Below are positions 9,940-19,239 of a DNA stretch of 64,000 bases, one piece after another; within the stretch, counting starts at the first letter, position 1, and each line of letters begins with the position of its first letter. The position numbers and the translations under genes are program-made. A model generated the notes under the pieces. That model ran no database searches. It was not told the DNA's origin and saw nothing but the letters and a program-made list of their open reading frames with translations. Origin of the DNA: Alphaproteobacteria bacterium HT1-32 (GTDB lineage: Bacteria; Pseudomonadota; Alphaproteobacteria; Rhodospirillales; HT1-32); the NCBI GenBank assembly GCA_009649675.1, contig WJPL01000002.1, forward strand, positions 620,001-684,000, in the 5' to 3' direction.

Positions 9940-11958
9940 ATGACGACTTTTTTCACGCGAATGCTTGAGCCGCTTGAGATCAACGGTATGCGGTTGCCGA
10001 ACCGGGTCATCATGTCGTCGATGCATACCGGGCTGGAAGGCTATGGCGAGGCGGCGATGACACAACTGGCACGGTTTTATGCCGCGCGGGCTTCCGCGGG
10101 CCTGATCGTAACCGGTGGTTTTTCTCCGAACGCAGCCGGAAACCTGAAAGATCACCGGGCGGAGATGAGCACAGCGGAAGATGCTGCGGCACATCGCGTC
10201 ATCACCGATGCGGTTCACCATGCCGGTGGCCGTATCATGCTGCAGATCCTGCATGCCGGGCGCTACAGTTATCATGATAACGCGGTTGCCCCTTCAGCTG
10301 TCCGGTCCCCGATCAACCGGGCAGCACCGCAGGAACTGGCCACAGCGGAGATCTGGCAGACCATTGGAGATTATGCCCGCTCCGCCATGCTGGCCCGTGA
10401 GGCGGGCTATGACGGGATCGAGGTCATGGGGTCAGAGGGTTATCTGATCAGCCAGTTTCTGGCCACCCACACCAATCAGCGTGAAGACGAATGGGGCGGG
10501 CCGCTGGAGAACCGGATGCGGTTCGCTGTCGAGATTGTTCAGGCAGTCCGGAAGGCTGCGGGAGACGATTTTCTCATGGCTTTTCGTCTGTCGGCGCTGG
10601 ATCTGGTCAAAGGGGGCCTGACAGGGCGGGAGATTGCGATTGTCGCGCAGGCTGTCGAGGCGGCGGGGGCTGATTTGCTGACAACGGGTATCGGATGGCA
10701 TGAAGCGCGTATTCCGACCATTGCACAGGCCACACCGGATGCAGCCTTTGCCTTTGCGACGGCGGCAATGCGAGGGGCTGTGACTATCCCGGTCGCGGCC
10801 TCCAACCGGATCAACCGGCCCGAAGTTGCAGAGAGGCTGATCGCCGATGGTGTCTGTGATCTGGTGATGATGGCGCGCCCCTTTCTGGCGGACGCGGAGT
10901 TTGTCACCAAGGCAGCGGAGGGGCGGCCGGATCAGATCAATATCTGCATTGCCTGTAATCAGGCCTGTCTGGATCATTATTTCACCGGACTGGCGGCAAC
11001 CTGTCTGGTCAACCCGGCCGCGGCCCGGGAGGCAGATTTCACCGTAGTGCCAGCAAGTCCGGTGCGCCGGATTGCGGTTGTCGGTGCGGGTGTTGCCGGA
11101 CTGGCTGCTGCATCTGCGGCGCAGGAGCGTGGTCATGCGGTGACTTTGTTTGAAGCGGACAGCCAGCCCGGCGGGCAGTTCCGGCTGGCCAGAGAAATTC
11201 CGGGGAAGGCGGTTTTTACCGAGACAATTCGTCATTATCTCGACTGCTTTCGCCGGGCTGGCGGGCAGTTGCGCCTCAATTGCCGGGCCGAACCTCATGA
11301 CCTTACCGAATTTGATGCTGTGGTGTTGGCGAGTGGCGTAACCCCGCGTCAGGTTGATCTGCCGGGTTTCGACAGACCGGAAGTGATCTCCTATGCCGAT
11401 CTGTTGTCGGGCCGGGAGGCGGGGCAGAAGGTTGCGATCATTGGAGCGGGGGGGATTGGTCACGATGTCGCGCTTTATCTGCTGGGGCGGCATGCGGGAG
11501 CCCATCACGAGGTCCGCGCTTTTCAGCAGCATTGGGGCATTGATCCTGAGATTACCCGTCCTGGCGGCCTGACTGAGCCGGTTCATGAAGTCGCACCCCG
11601 GCCAGAGACGGTCTGGCTGTTGCAACGCAAAACCGGGGCCTTCGGGCGTACTCTTGGCAAAACGACGGGCTGGGTACATCGCGACGAACTGCGCCGGGCA
11701 GGGGTGCAGCAGATCGGTGGTGTCAGCTATCTGCGATTCGATGATGACGGATTGCATATTCTGGTTGAGGGAGAGCCACGACTGCTACCGGCTGACAGTG
11801 TTGTGCTCTGTGCCGGACAGGAATCGGAAATCTCACTTCTGGCACCGCTGCAGGATGCGGGCGTTGAAACTCATGTTATCGGCGGCGCAAGGCTGGCCGC
11901 GGAACTGGATGCAAAGCGTGCAATTGAAGACGGGACACGTATCGGTCTGGCCCTCTGA
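9940..11958 (+). CDS. NADH:flavin oxidoreductase / 2,4-dienoyl-CoA reductase (FadH type)
   Basis: Iron-sulfur flavoenzyme of the FadH/old-yellow-enzyme family, 672 residues, the same length as E. coli FadH. Residues 1-340 form the FMN-binding TIM barrel (PNRVIMSSMHTGLE, GYDGIEVMGSEGYLISQF). Cysteines in CIACNQACLDHYF plus a following Cys bind the [4Fe-4S] cluster. Residues 365-670 form FAD/NAD(P)H domains (VVGAGVAGLAAASAA and IIGAGGIGHDVALYL). FadH reduces 2,4-dienoyl-CoA during unsaturated fatty acid oxidation, but paralogues act on other enals or N-methyl compounds. The ATG at 9940 has GGAGAGG 6 bases upstream, so it is preferred over the in-frame TTG at 9925. Confidence 0.88.
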   Translation: MTTFFTRMLEPLEINGMRLPNRVIMSSMHTGLEGYGEAAMTQLARFYAARASAGLIVTGGFSPNAAGNLKDHRAEMSTAEDAAAHRVITDAVHHAGGRIMLQILHAGRYSYHDNAVAPSAVRSPINRAAPQELATAEIWQTIGDYARSAMLAREAGYDGIEVMGSEGYLISQFLATHTNQREDEWGGPLENRMRFAVEIVQAVRKAAGDDFLMAFRLSALDLVKGGLTGREIAIVAQAVEAAGADLLTTGIGWHEARIPTIAQATPDAAFAFATAAMRGAVTIPVAASNRINRPEVAERLIADGVCDLVMMARPFLADAEFVTKAAEGRPDQINICIACNQACLDHYFTGLAATCLVNPAAAREADFTVVPASPVRRIAVVGAGVAGLAAASAAQERGHAVTLFEADSQPGGQFRLAREIPGKAVFTETIRHYLDCFRRAGGQLRLNCRAEPHDLTEFDAVVLASGVTPRQVDLPGFDRPEVISYADLLSGREAGQKVAIIGAGGIGHDVALYLLGRHAGAHHEVRAFQQHWGIDPEITRPGGLTEPVHEVAPRPETVWLLQRKTGAFGRTLGKTTGWVHRDELRRAGVQQIGGVSYLRFDDDGLHILVEGEPRLLPADSVVLCAGQESEISLLAPLQDAGVETHVIGGARLAAELDAKRAIEDGTRIGLAL

Positions 11959-11965
11959 CGCAGGT

Positions 11966-12898
11966 CTATTCCAGCAGGGTCAGCGCCAGCGAGACTGTGG
12001 CGACAGAAATGATGGTCGAGATCAGGACAGCGGTGGAACAGCGCCGGACATAGGTGTCGAATTGCTGGGCCAGAACGAAAACCGTCGCGGCGACCGGCAT
12101 TGTGGCGCTGAGGACTGCGGCTTTTACCCAGTCCGGATCAATGGTGAACATCTGCGTCATCGTGAACAGCAGCACCAGCGGATGTATGATCAGCTTGATC
12201 AGACAGATATACAGAACTTCACCGATGCCCGAAGAAATCGGGTTACCGACCAGACTGGCGCCGAGTGCAAACAGGGCACAGGGGCCTGCTGCAGAACCGA
12301 GGAAATCGATGAACCGGGTAAGAATTTCCGGCAGTGGTATCTGGAAAACAGAGACCAGTGTTCCCAGTACAATCGCACCGATAATCGGGTTTTTGACGAG
12401 TGTGCGGGCAGTCCGGGCAAAGACAGCACCAACCCCGGCACCATCTGCCCGTCCGGCTTCGATGATCGCCATTACAACCGGAGCCATGATGGCGATGTCC
12501 ATGGTGAGGGTTATGATGACCGGCAGGCCGGCTGCATCTCCCAGAACCAGTATCGCCAGTGGCAATCCGACATAGCCGGTATTGCCGTAAACGCCGGAGA
12601 GTGACTGAACACCGGCGGCGCCCGGCGGTAGCCGGAAAATCCAGCGACCGATGATCAGTCCCGGAATGAACAGTCCGAATGAAGCGGTCAGGTAAGCGCC
12701 AAAGAACGCCGGGTCGATGGCCCCGGTGATATTGGACCGTGCCATAAGCCCGAAAATCAGCACTGGCAGGGCAAAATAGAAGACGAAATTATTCAGTCCG
12801 ACCCGGCTGGCAGCCCCCAGAATCCGGAACCGCTCAGCCGCATAGCCGCAGCCGATGACCGCAAAGAACGGTATGGTGATCGAGAATACGGCGAGCAT
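11966..12898 (-). CDS. AEC (auxin efflux carrier) family transporter
   Basis: Membrane protein of 310 residues with about ten hydrophobic segments arranged as two five-helix halves, as in the AEC/BART superfamily. Typical elements are the N-terminal PFFAVIGCGYAAERF, the central YGNTGYVGLPLAI helix break and the C-terminal ATMPVAATVFVLAQQF. Bacterial members export or exchange malate, malonate or other organic acids. The substrate cannot be read from sequence. It starts 3 bases after the end of the GH114-like gene upstream on the same strand, so the two are probably cotranscribed. Confidence 0.88.
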   Translation of the reverse strand: MLAVFSITIPFFAVIGCGYAAERFRILGAASRVGLNNFVFYFALPVLIFGLMARSNITGAIDPAFFGAYLTASFGLFIPGLIIGRWIFRLPPGAAGVQSLSGVYGNTGYVGLPLAILVLGDAAGLPVIITLTMDIAIMAPVVMAIIEAGRADGAGVGAVFARTARTLVKNPIIGAIVLGTLVSVFQIPLPEILTRFIDFLGSAAGPCALFALGASLVGNPISSGIGEVLYICLIKLIIHPLVLLFTMTQMFTIDPDWVKAAVLSATMPVAATVFVLAQQFDTYVRRCSTAVLISTIISVATVSLALTLLE

Positions 12899-12901
12899 GA
12901 C

Positions 12902-14101
12902 CTACTGATTTGCGATGCGGAAGCGGTACAGAATATCTTCGTACTTCTCATAAGCATCGAGGCCTGTCAGGTAGATTCCGTCAAATCCCAGCAGATAGAT
13001 GCCGCCGATGTAGGAATCTGTGCGTCCGAAAAGGATTTCGCGCCACTCCGGCGACCAGAACATGACATCAAGGAAAGAGCTGTTGTCCTTTGAGCTGTCA
13101 AAAACCCAGGGCGGCAGGGCATCTGACCACTCATCTTTCCAGAAATAAGCCTGATCAGATATCCGGCTGACATCCACCCTTGCCAGCACGATACGCGTGG
13201 CACCCAGGCGTTTATATTTCAGCGATTCGACTTCATCGGCTGTCAGCGGATTTCCGCGACCATGGAACACATCAACGACAATGGCGTCATAGTTGGTTCC
13301 CTGCATGGCCTGGACGAACCGTTCCTTTGATTCAAAGGCGCTGGAATCCGTAATCTTGATGAAGTTTTTTACCTTCGATATCGAATCAATATTTGCTGCA
13401 TTAGCATCCGGAATCCGTCTCGGATATTCCGGTATGGCATCAAAAAAACCAGAGCCGGAAGTGTTCGCAAAGCCGATGATATCAAGGGCTTCTGTCCGGT
13501 TGTAAAAGGCTTCAGCCTGTTGCTCTGTATCAACCAGATCAGATGTCCAGACGGGGATGCGCATCTGTTTGTATTTGTCCGCGAACAGCAGCCGGTGATT
13601 GGTTACCTTCTCCGGTGTCGGGCTGCCTGATTCCTCATACCCGTAAAACAGGGCATCAAAGGACAAGGCGTCGATGGCGCGCTGGTAGCCCTTATGAATC
13701 TGCACATTGTCGAGCATGATTCTGTCAACAGGGCGCATGGTTTTGTCGCCGAACAAAGGGACGACCGGGACGCCATTGTCGTCCCGTGGCCGGTCCGGTG
13801 GTGGTTGCCGGAGGAGAAGTTCCTCGCCGCCCTCGGCGACGATGAAAAAGGGACGGGTACCTTCCCGGCCCCGTTCTGCAATGTCGATCAGGAGGGACCG
13901 GAGTTCTTCCCGGAAATTTATGTTCTGTATCGCCTCCAGCTTGCCCGGCAATATCTTCGGGGCTACCGGCTCCTTGAGGCCGGGAGTGCCCGTAGACTGG
14001 GCAAGGGTATCGGTGGAGAGAACAAGACAAAGCCCGCCCGCAACCAATAGCGCGGGGAGGGCATTTTTCCTGAATGTTTCACGCAGCCTGTGCAGCAACA
14101 T
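12902..14101 (-). CDS. Secreted TM1410 / GH114-like alpha-1,4-polygalactosaminidase-related protein
   Basis: Exported 399-residue protein. An N-terminal signal peptide (ALPALLVAGGLCLVLSTDTLAQS) is followed by a (beta/alpha)8-barrel-like domain. Features recalling TM1410/GH114 proteins are FYGYEESGSPTPEKV, AIVVDVFHGRGNPL, IVLARVDVSRISDQAYFWKDEW and the C-terminal IGGIYLLGFDGIYLTGLDAYE. Related proteins are predicted glycoside hydrolases acting on galactosaminoglycan, but activity here is not proven. It overlaps the start of the AEC cluster by close spacing and overlaps the upstream oxidoreductase gene by 23 bases, suggesting a three-gene transcript. Confidence 0.7.
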   Translation of the reverse strand: MLLHRLRETFRKNALPALLVAGGLCLVLSTDTLAQSTGTPGLKEPVAPKILPGKLEAIQNINFREELRSLLIDIAERGREGTRPFFIVAEGGEELLLRQPPPDRPRDDNGVPVVPLFGDKTMRPVDRIMLDNVQIHKGYQRAIDALSFDALFYGYEESGSPTPEKVTNHRLLFADKYKQMRIPVWTSDLVDTEQQAEAFYNRTEALDIIGFANTSGSGFFDAIPEYPRRIPDANAANIDSISKVKNFIKITDSSAFESKERFVQAMQGTNYDAIVVDVFHGRGNPLTADEVESLKYKRLGATRIVLARVDVSRISDQAYFWKDEWSDALPPWVFDSSKDNSSFLDVMFWSPEWREILFGRTDSYIGGIYLLGFDGIYLTGLDAYEKYEDILYRFRIANQ

Positions 14102-15179
14102 ATTCTCCGATAGCCAGTGATGATGTCAGTCCCGGCGATTCGATACCGTATAGGTTAATCAGTCCGGAAATACCGTGATGGTCCTCACACTGAATGACGA
14201 AATCGGCCGCCGGCTCACCCTGAGCATAGAGTTTCGGTCGCACGCCGGCATATCCAGGCTGCAGGCCGCCATCCGGCAGGCCAGGCCACCAGCGGCGTAC
14301 GGACGGATAGAAATCATTTACCCGGTTCGGATCGACCGTGTAGTCGACATCATCAATCCATTCGATATCCGGTCCGAACTTGGCTTCATTACCCATGTCG
14401 AGTGTCAGGTGAACGCCCAGCCAGGCGGCAACCGGCATCGGATAGATGAGCCGCTTGAAGGGTGCCCGTCCGGTCAGAGTGAAATAAACGCCACGGGCAT
14501 AATGAATTGCGGGGATACTGTCAGCGGGAATACCGTCGATGGAACCTGAAATCTGCTGCGCATAAAGACCGGCAGCATTGACCACGGTATTTGCCATCAG
14601 TTCCATGGGTTCCGCGCCGCCGGTACGCAGCAGAATGCCATCGGGACGGATTTCCCCGCCGATTACCGGACTGTTCAGGGCCAGCATGGTACCGTGATCC
14701 TCGGCTTCGCCCTGCAGGGCCAGCATCAGTGAATGACTATCAACGATGCCTGTCGATGGTGACAGAAATGCTGCCTTGCAGCTGAGTGCAGGCTCCATCT
14801 TTGTTGCCTGATCAGCGGTAAGCATTTGAAGGTCATCTACTCCGTTGCCTTCGGCATTCTTCTTCAGGGCGAGCATGGCGTCGGCCTGGGCATCGTCGAG
14901 GGCGACGATCAGTTTGCTGATACGTTTGTGGGGGATACCGCGTTCGGCGCAATAGGCATACATCTTGTGTTTGCCTTCAACGCAAAACCGCGCACGCAGA
15001 CTGTCATTCGGATAGTACAGCCCCGCATGGATGACCTCGCTGTTTCGCGAGCTTGTGCCGGTGCCGATAGCGACGTCAGATTCGATAATCACCACTTCAC
15101 GCCCGGCCAGAGCCAGCGCACGGGCACAGGCAAGCCCGACGACACCCGCTCCAATCACGACACAGTCAATTCGATCCAT
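14079..15179 (-). CDS. FAD-dependent oxidoreductase, L-2-hydroxyglutarate oxidase (LhgO)-like
   Basis: DAO-family flavoprotein of 366 residues. A dinucleotide-binding motif CVVIGAGVVGLACARAL lies at the very N-terminus. RNSEVIHAGLYYPNDSL and the later AGVRPKL are characteristic of the LhgO/L2HGDH branch, which oxidises L-2-hydroxyglutarate to 2-oxoglutarate and passes electrons to quinone. The ATG at 15179 is preferred over 15212 because it puts the FAD motif at residue 5 and is preceded by GGGGA. Its end overlaps the GH114-like gene by 23 bases. The exact substrate is inferred from subfamily resemblance. Confidence 0.82.
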   Translation of the reverse strand: MDRIDCVVIGAGVVGLACARALALAGREVVIIESDVAIGTGTSSRNSEVIHAGLYYPNDSLRARFCVEGKHKMYAYCAERGIPHKRISKLIVALDDAQADAMLALKKNAEGNGVDDLQMLTADQATKMEPALSCKAAFLSPSTGIVDSHSLMLALQGEAEDHGTMLALNSPVIGGEIRPDGILLRTGGAEPMELMANTVVNAAGLYAQQISGSIDGIPADSIPAIHYARGVYFTLTGRAPFKRLIYPMPVAAWLGVHLTLDMGNEAKFGPDIEWIDDVDYTVDPNRVNDFYPSVRRWWPGLPDGGLQPGYAGVRPKLYAQGEPAADFVIQCEDHHGISGLINLYGIESPGLTSSLAIGEYVAAQAA

Positions 15180-15318
15180 TCTGGTATTCCCCGGAAGATG
15201 TATGTCACGCAATCGTTATTGCCCGTTTGTTGTGAGGTCAATGATTTCAATGGGAAAATCCATTTCTCATCAACCTGCGGCCAGCGGTTCAGACCGTCAG
15301 AGCGAAAGGGCCTTCGCG

Positions 15319-16293
15319 ATGAACAGATTATTGTCGCCGGTATTGATAGTGTTCTTCTGTCTGACCTTGCCGGTTCATGCTGATCCCCGCCAATGGCAGG
15401 ATGAATGGCCACGAACTGATTTTTCCAGAACATCGGTTCAGTACAGCGAAATTTTGTCAGGTGGTCCGCCGAAAGATGGCATTCCGCCGATTGATCATCC
15501 GGAATTCAGGATGGTCGGGGAGGTCACTGGCCTTGCGGATGGAGAACCGGTCATCACATTCGAGCATAACGGAGATGCCCGGGCCTATCCCCTGCAGGTC
15601 ATGATCTGGCACGAGATTGTCAATGACGTGGTTGGTGGCAAACCGGTCACGGTGACCTACTGCCCGCTCTGCAATTCCGGTATCGTGTTTGATCGTAATC
15701 TCGACGGTTCTGTTCTTGATTTCGGGACAACGGGAAAACTGCGAAACAGCGATCTTGTCATGTATGACCGCCAGACAGAAAGCTGGTGGCAACAGTTTCT
15801 TGGCGAGGGAATCGTTGGTCAGATGACTGGCAAGCGGCTTGCCATGTTGCCGTCCCGGTTTGAATCCTATGCCCGGTTTCGCGACCGGTTTCCTGATGGC
15901 CGGGTGCTGGTCCCCGCAAATCCGGAACTCAGGGATTATGGTGCGAATCCATATGCTGGATATGATACGTCGCACCGCCCCTTTCTCTATGATGGCGATC
16001 TACCGAAAGGCATAGCCCCGTTGAAGCGGGTTGTTATCGTCGATGGCGAGGCATGGAGTCTCGATCTGCTGCGTGAGGTGCGACAAGTACGTCGCGATGA
16101 TCTGCTGATTCGCTGGGAGCCGGGGCAGAATTCTGCTCTTGATACAACACAGATCGCAAAAGGGCGCGATGTCGGAAATGTCAGTGTGCAACGCCGTACC
16201 GGTGATGTCTGGCAGGATGCGGTGCATGATCTGACCTTCGCCTTTGTTTTCAGAGCATTTCACCCGCAAGCTGTGTTAAATCACCTGCCGTAG
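15319..16293 (+). CDS. Exported DUF3179 domain protein
   Basis: Exported 324-residue protein of the DUF3179 family, function unknown. The ATG at 15319 follows AAAGGG by 9 bases and starts a clear signal peptide (NRLLSPVLIVFFCLTLPVHA). The open frame to 15031 upstream overlaps the divergent oxidoreductase gene and is not used. The hallmark YCPLCNSGIVFDR gives a C-x-x-C pair near mature residue 100. Also conserved are DFGTTGKLRNSDLVMYDRQ and ESWWQQFLGEGI. The CxxC pair suggests metal or haem binding or redox activity in the periplasm, but that is inference. Confidence 0.8.
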   Translation: MNRLLSPVLIVFFCLTLPVHADPRQWQDEWPRTDFSRTSVQYSEILSGGPPKDGIPPIDHPEFRMVGEVTGLADGEPVITFEHNGDARAYPLQVMIWHEIVNDVVGGKPVTVTYCPLCNSGIVFDRNLDGSVLDFGTTGKLRNSDLVMYDRQTESWWQQFLGEGIVGQMTGKRLAMLPSRFESYARFRDRFPDGRVLVPANPELRDYGANPYAGYDTSHRPFLYDGDLPKGIAPLKRVVIVDGEAWSLDLLREVRQVRRDDLLIRWEPGQNSALDTTQIAKGRDVGNVSVQRRTGDVWQDAVHDLTFAFVFRAFHPQAVLNHLP

Positions 16294-16367
16294 AAATGCA
16301 GCCTTGTTGTCGCTGGTCAGGCTTGCGATTAAAGTCATCCTTTGATGCATTCTGAGGCGAGTTGATT

Positions 16368-18440
16368 ATGCCCCGAGATATTGGCGAAACGGCGGCTTCC
16401 GTCTGTCCACATGACTGCCCGTCCACCTGTGCGCTCGATATTGAGATGATCGATGAAAAGACGATCGGTCGTGTGCATGGGGCGGCGGACAATGATTATA
16501 CGGCGGGCGTCGTCTGTGCGAAAGTCGCCCGATATGCGGAACGCCAGCATCATCCGGACCGGCTGACCCATCCCCTGCAGCGTGTCGGTGAAAAAGGTTC
16601 CGGGGAGTTTCGCCGGATTTCCTGGGATGACGCGCTGGACGAGGTTGTCGGTGCGATGGAGAGGGCCCGTCAGCGTCATGGGGCGGAAGCTGTCTGGCCC
16701 TATCATTTTGCGGGCACCATGGGACTGGTGATGCGCGACGGTATTGAGCGTCTGCGCAACGTGTTCGGATTCTCGCGGCAAAATTCGACGATCTGCACGA
16801 CCCTGAGTGTCACGGGCTGGAAAGCGGGCATCGGCAAGCGCCGGGGGACGGATTCGCGGGAAATTGCCCATACCGATCTGGTGGTCATCTGGGGAACCAA
16901 TCCGGTGGCGACCCAGGTTCAGGTGATGACCCATATGTCCCGCGCCCGAAAGGAGCGGGGGGCAAAAGTTTACGTCATTGACCCGCATCGTAATGGCTCG
17001 GCACAGGCCGCAGATGTGCATCTGAAGCTGCGGCCGGGCACGGATGGCGCACTGGCCTGCGCGGTGATGCATGTGATGTTCCGGGATGGCTATGCTGACC
17101 GTGACTATATGGCGCGCCATGCTGATGTTCCGGCTGAGCTCGAAGCTCATTTGCAGTCGCGGGGGCCGGAATGGGCTGCGGGTATTACCGGATTGTCTGC
17201 CGAGGAAATTGAAGACTTCGCCCGGGCCTATGGTCAGGCAGAGCGCAGTTTTATTCGTGTCGGATATGGTTTCAGCCGCTCACGCAACGGTTCGATTAAT
17301 CTGCATGCGGTTTCCTGCCTGCCGACCGTGCGCGGCATGTGGGACAAGTTTGGCGGCGGTGCGCTTTACGGTCAGACCGAGATCTATGGTCTGGATCAGA
17401 CGCTGGTGAAAGGTCTGGATCGGCTTGATACATCAAAACGTGCACTGGATATGTCGCGTATCGGCCCGGTCCTGCTGGGCGACAAGCAGGATATCGGTGA
17501 TGGCCCGCCGGTTGACATGATGTTTATCCAGAACACCAACCCGATGGAAGTGGCGCCCGAGCAGATCAATGTACATGCCGGGTTTGCCCGTAATGACCTG
17601 TTCGTCTGTACCCATGAACAGTTCATGACGGCGACAGCGAAAATGTCTGACATTGTGCTGCCGGCCACAACTTTTCTGGAACATGACGATCTGTATATCG
17701 CCAGTGGCCATACTTATCTCCAGATCGGCCGAAAGGTCGTGGAGCCGCTGGAGGAATGCTGGAATAACAATGCTGTGCTGAATGGTATCGGGCAGCGTCT
17801 CGGAACGGATTATCCGGCCTTCTTCATGGATGAGCAGGAACTGATCGAGGCAACGCTTGCTGCATCCGGCAAACCGGATATGGCTGCCCTGACGGAGATG
17901 CGCTGGATTGATTGTCAGTTGCCGCAGGATGAAGTTCGTTTCCTGAATGGTTTCGAGCATGCGGATTCGAAATTCCACTTCCGTCCGAACTGGCCGGAAT
18001 GGGGGCCGTATCATCACGGACTGCCAGAACTGCCGGATCACTGGGACGGGATTGAGGTGGCGACAGATGAACATCCGTTCCGCATGTTCACCCCACCGGC
18101 CCGCCAGTTCCTGAACTCCAGTTTCACCGAGACACCGACATCCCGGAAGCAGGAAGGCGGCAGCCCGGAAATTCATATTCATCCGGATGACTGCAAGAGT
18201 CTGGGCGTGACGACAGGTGATCTTGTGCGGGTTGGTAACAAGCGGGGATCAATCCTGATCCGGGTGAAAGAGTTTGAAGGTGTGCAGCAGGGCGTCGTTG
18301 CCGTGCCGAGTATCTGGCCCTGTGCTGATTATATTGAAGGACTGGGTGTGAATGCGCTGATCGGTGCGGACCCCGGCCCGCCGGCAGGTGGCGCTGTGTT
18401 TCATGATGCAGCAGTCTGGATCAGGCCCGAACAGGCATGA
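16368..18440 (+). CDS. Molybdopterin-dependent oxidoreductase, DMSO-reductase superfamily
   Basis: Large cytoplasmic oxidoreductase of 690 residues that should bind bis-MGD and one [4Fe-4S] cluster. Cysteines 13, 17, 21 and 50 (VCPHDCPSTC, then VVCAKV) form the N-terminal cluster site. Molybdopterin-binding stretches follow, including VVIWGTNPVATQVQ and FIQNTNPMEVAPEQ. The C-terminal domain has RVGNKRGSILIRVK. No twin-arginine signal is seen, so it is not obviously exported. Cys in STICTTLSVTGW is a candidate molybdenum ligand, which I cannot confirm. Substrate unknown. The ATG at 16368 follows GAGGCGAG; its stop overlaps the mipZ start by 4 bases (ATGA). Confidence 0.85.
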   Translation: MPRDIGETAASVCPHDCPSTCALDIEMIDEKTIGRVHGAADNDYTAGVVCAKVARYAERQHHPDRLTHPLQRVGEKGSGEFRRISWDDALDEVVGAMERARQRHGAEAVWPYHFAGTMGLVMRDGIERLRNVFGFSRQNSTICTTLSVTGWKAGIGKRRGTDSREIAHTDLVVIWGTNPVATQVQVMTHMSRARKERGAKVYVIDPHRNGSAQAADVHLKLRPGTDGALACAVMHVMFRDGYADRDYMARHADVPAELEAHLQSRGPEWAAGITGLSAEEIEDFARAYGQAERSFIRVGYGFSRSRNGSINLHAVSCLPTVRGMWDKFGGGALYGQTEIYGLDQTLVKGLDRLDTSKRALDMSRIGPVLLGDKQDIGDGPPVDMMFIQNTNPMEVAPEQINVHAGFARNDLFVCTHEQFMTATAKMSDIVLPATTFLEHDDLYIASGHTYLQIGRKVVEPLEECWNNNAVLNGIGQRLGTDYPAFFMDEQELIEATLAASGKPDMAALTEMRWIDCQLPQDEVRFLNGFEHADSKFHFRPNWPEWGPYHHGLPELPDHWDGIEVATDEHPFRMFTPPARQFLNSSFTETPTSRKQEGGSPEIHIHPDDCKSLGVTTGDLVRVGNKRGSILIRVKEFEGVQQGVVAVPSIWPCADYIEGLGVNALIGADPGPPAGGAVFHDAAVWIRPEQA

Positions 18441-19213
18441 CGCCAACAGTTATTGTCGTCGGCAGCGAGAAAGGTGGAACCGGTAAATCAACCACCTCGA
18501 TGCATCTGGTCGTGGCTTATCTGCGCAGTGGAAAACGCGTGGCCAGTATCGATCTGGATGCCCGGCAGGGCACCCTGAGCCGTTATTTGCAAAACCGCGC
18601 TGAAGTTGGTGAGAAGCGTGGCCTGAAACTGCCAATGCCCCGGCATTTACGGCTGGCGCCGGAAGATGCGGGTAATGATGATGAACGGTTTGCTGAAGCG
18701 TTAAGGCAGACATACGGATCGGCAGATGTCGTTGTTGTCGATACTCCGGGCGCAGACAATGAGCTTAGCCGGGCAGCGCATTCATGGGCTGATATTCTGA
18801 TCACGCCGATCAATGACAGTTTTCTTGATCTCGACGTGCTGGCCAATGTTCAGCAGGCTGATCAGATCGTGCTGAAGCCCAGTCATTATTCCGAAGCTGT
18901 TTTCGAGGCCAAGAAACGTCGTGCCCTGCGTGGTCAGGGAGTGATGGACTGGATTGTCATGCGAAACCGGCTCTCCAGTCTTGATGCGCGGAACAAGCGT
19001 CGGATTGAGGCTTTGCTGACGGAGTTGTCGCGGCGTATCGGATTTCGAACCATCGCGGGTCTGGGTGAGCGGGTTATTTATCGTGAGTTATTCCCGCAGG
19101 GGCTGACGCTGAGTGATCTGCGGGACACCGGGGTTGAGGGCTCCGGCTTCACGATGTCGCATATCGCTGCCCGTCAGGAACTGCGTGATCTCGTCAGATC
19201 AATTGGCGTCTGA
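18437..19213 (+). CDS. mipZ: Division-plane positioning ATPase MipZ
   Basis: ParA/MinD-superfamily ATPase of 258 residues. In Caulobacter MipZ binds the ParB-origin complex and forms a bipolar gradient that blocks FtsZ assembly away from midcell. The deviant Walker A motif SEKGGTGKSTTSMHLV is near the N-terminus. ASIDLDARQGTLSRYLQNR (switch I region) and VVVDTPGADNELSR (Walker B region) match MipZ rather than ParA. It overlaps the end of the molybdopterin oxidoreductase gene by 4 bases, so it may be partly driven by read-through, though that gene has no known link to division. Confidence 0.92.
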   Translation: MTPTVIVVGSEKGGTGKSTTSMHLVVAYLRSGKRVASIDLDARQGTLSRYLQNRAEVGEKRGLKLPMPRHLRLAPEDAGNDDERFAEALRQTYGSADVVVVDTPGADNELSRAAHSWADILITPINDSFLDLDVLANVQQADQIVLKPSHYSEAVFEAKKRRALRGQGVMDWIVMRNRLSSLDARNKRRIEALLTELSRRIGFRTIAGLGERVIYRELFPQGLTLSDLRDTGVEGSGFTMSHIAARQELRDLVRSIGV

Positions 19214-19239
19214 ACTGGATACTGCGTTCCGGCAGCCCT

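Noticed and set aside
10432-11757. 441-residue antisense open frame over the FadH-like gene
   Set aside because: It lies wholly within a well-supported enzyme gene and its protein shows no domain or normal composition. Long antisense frames are common in high-G+C DNA.
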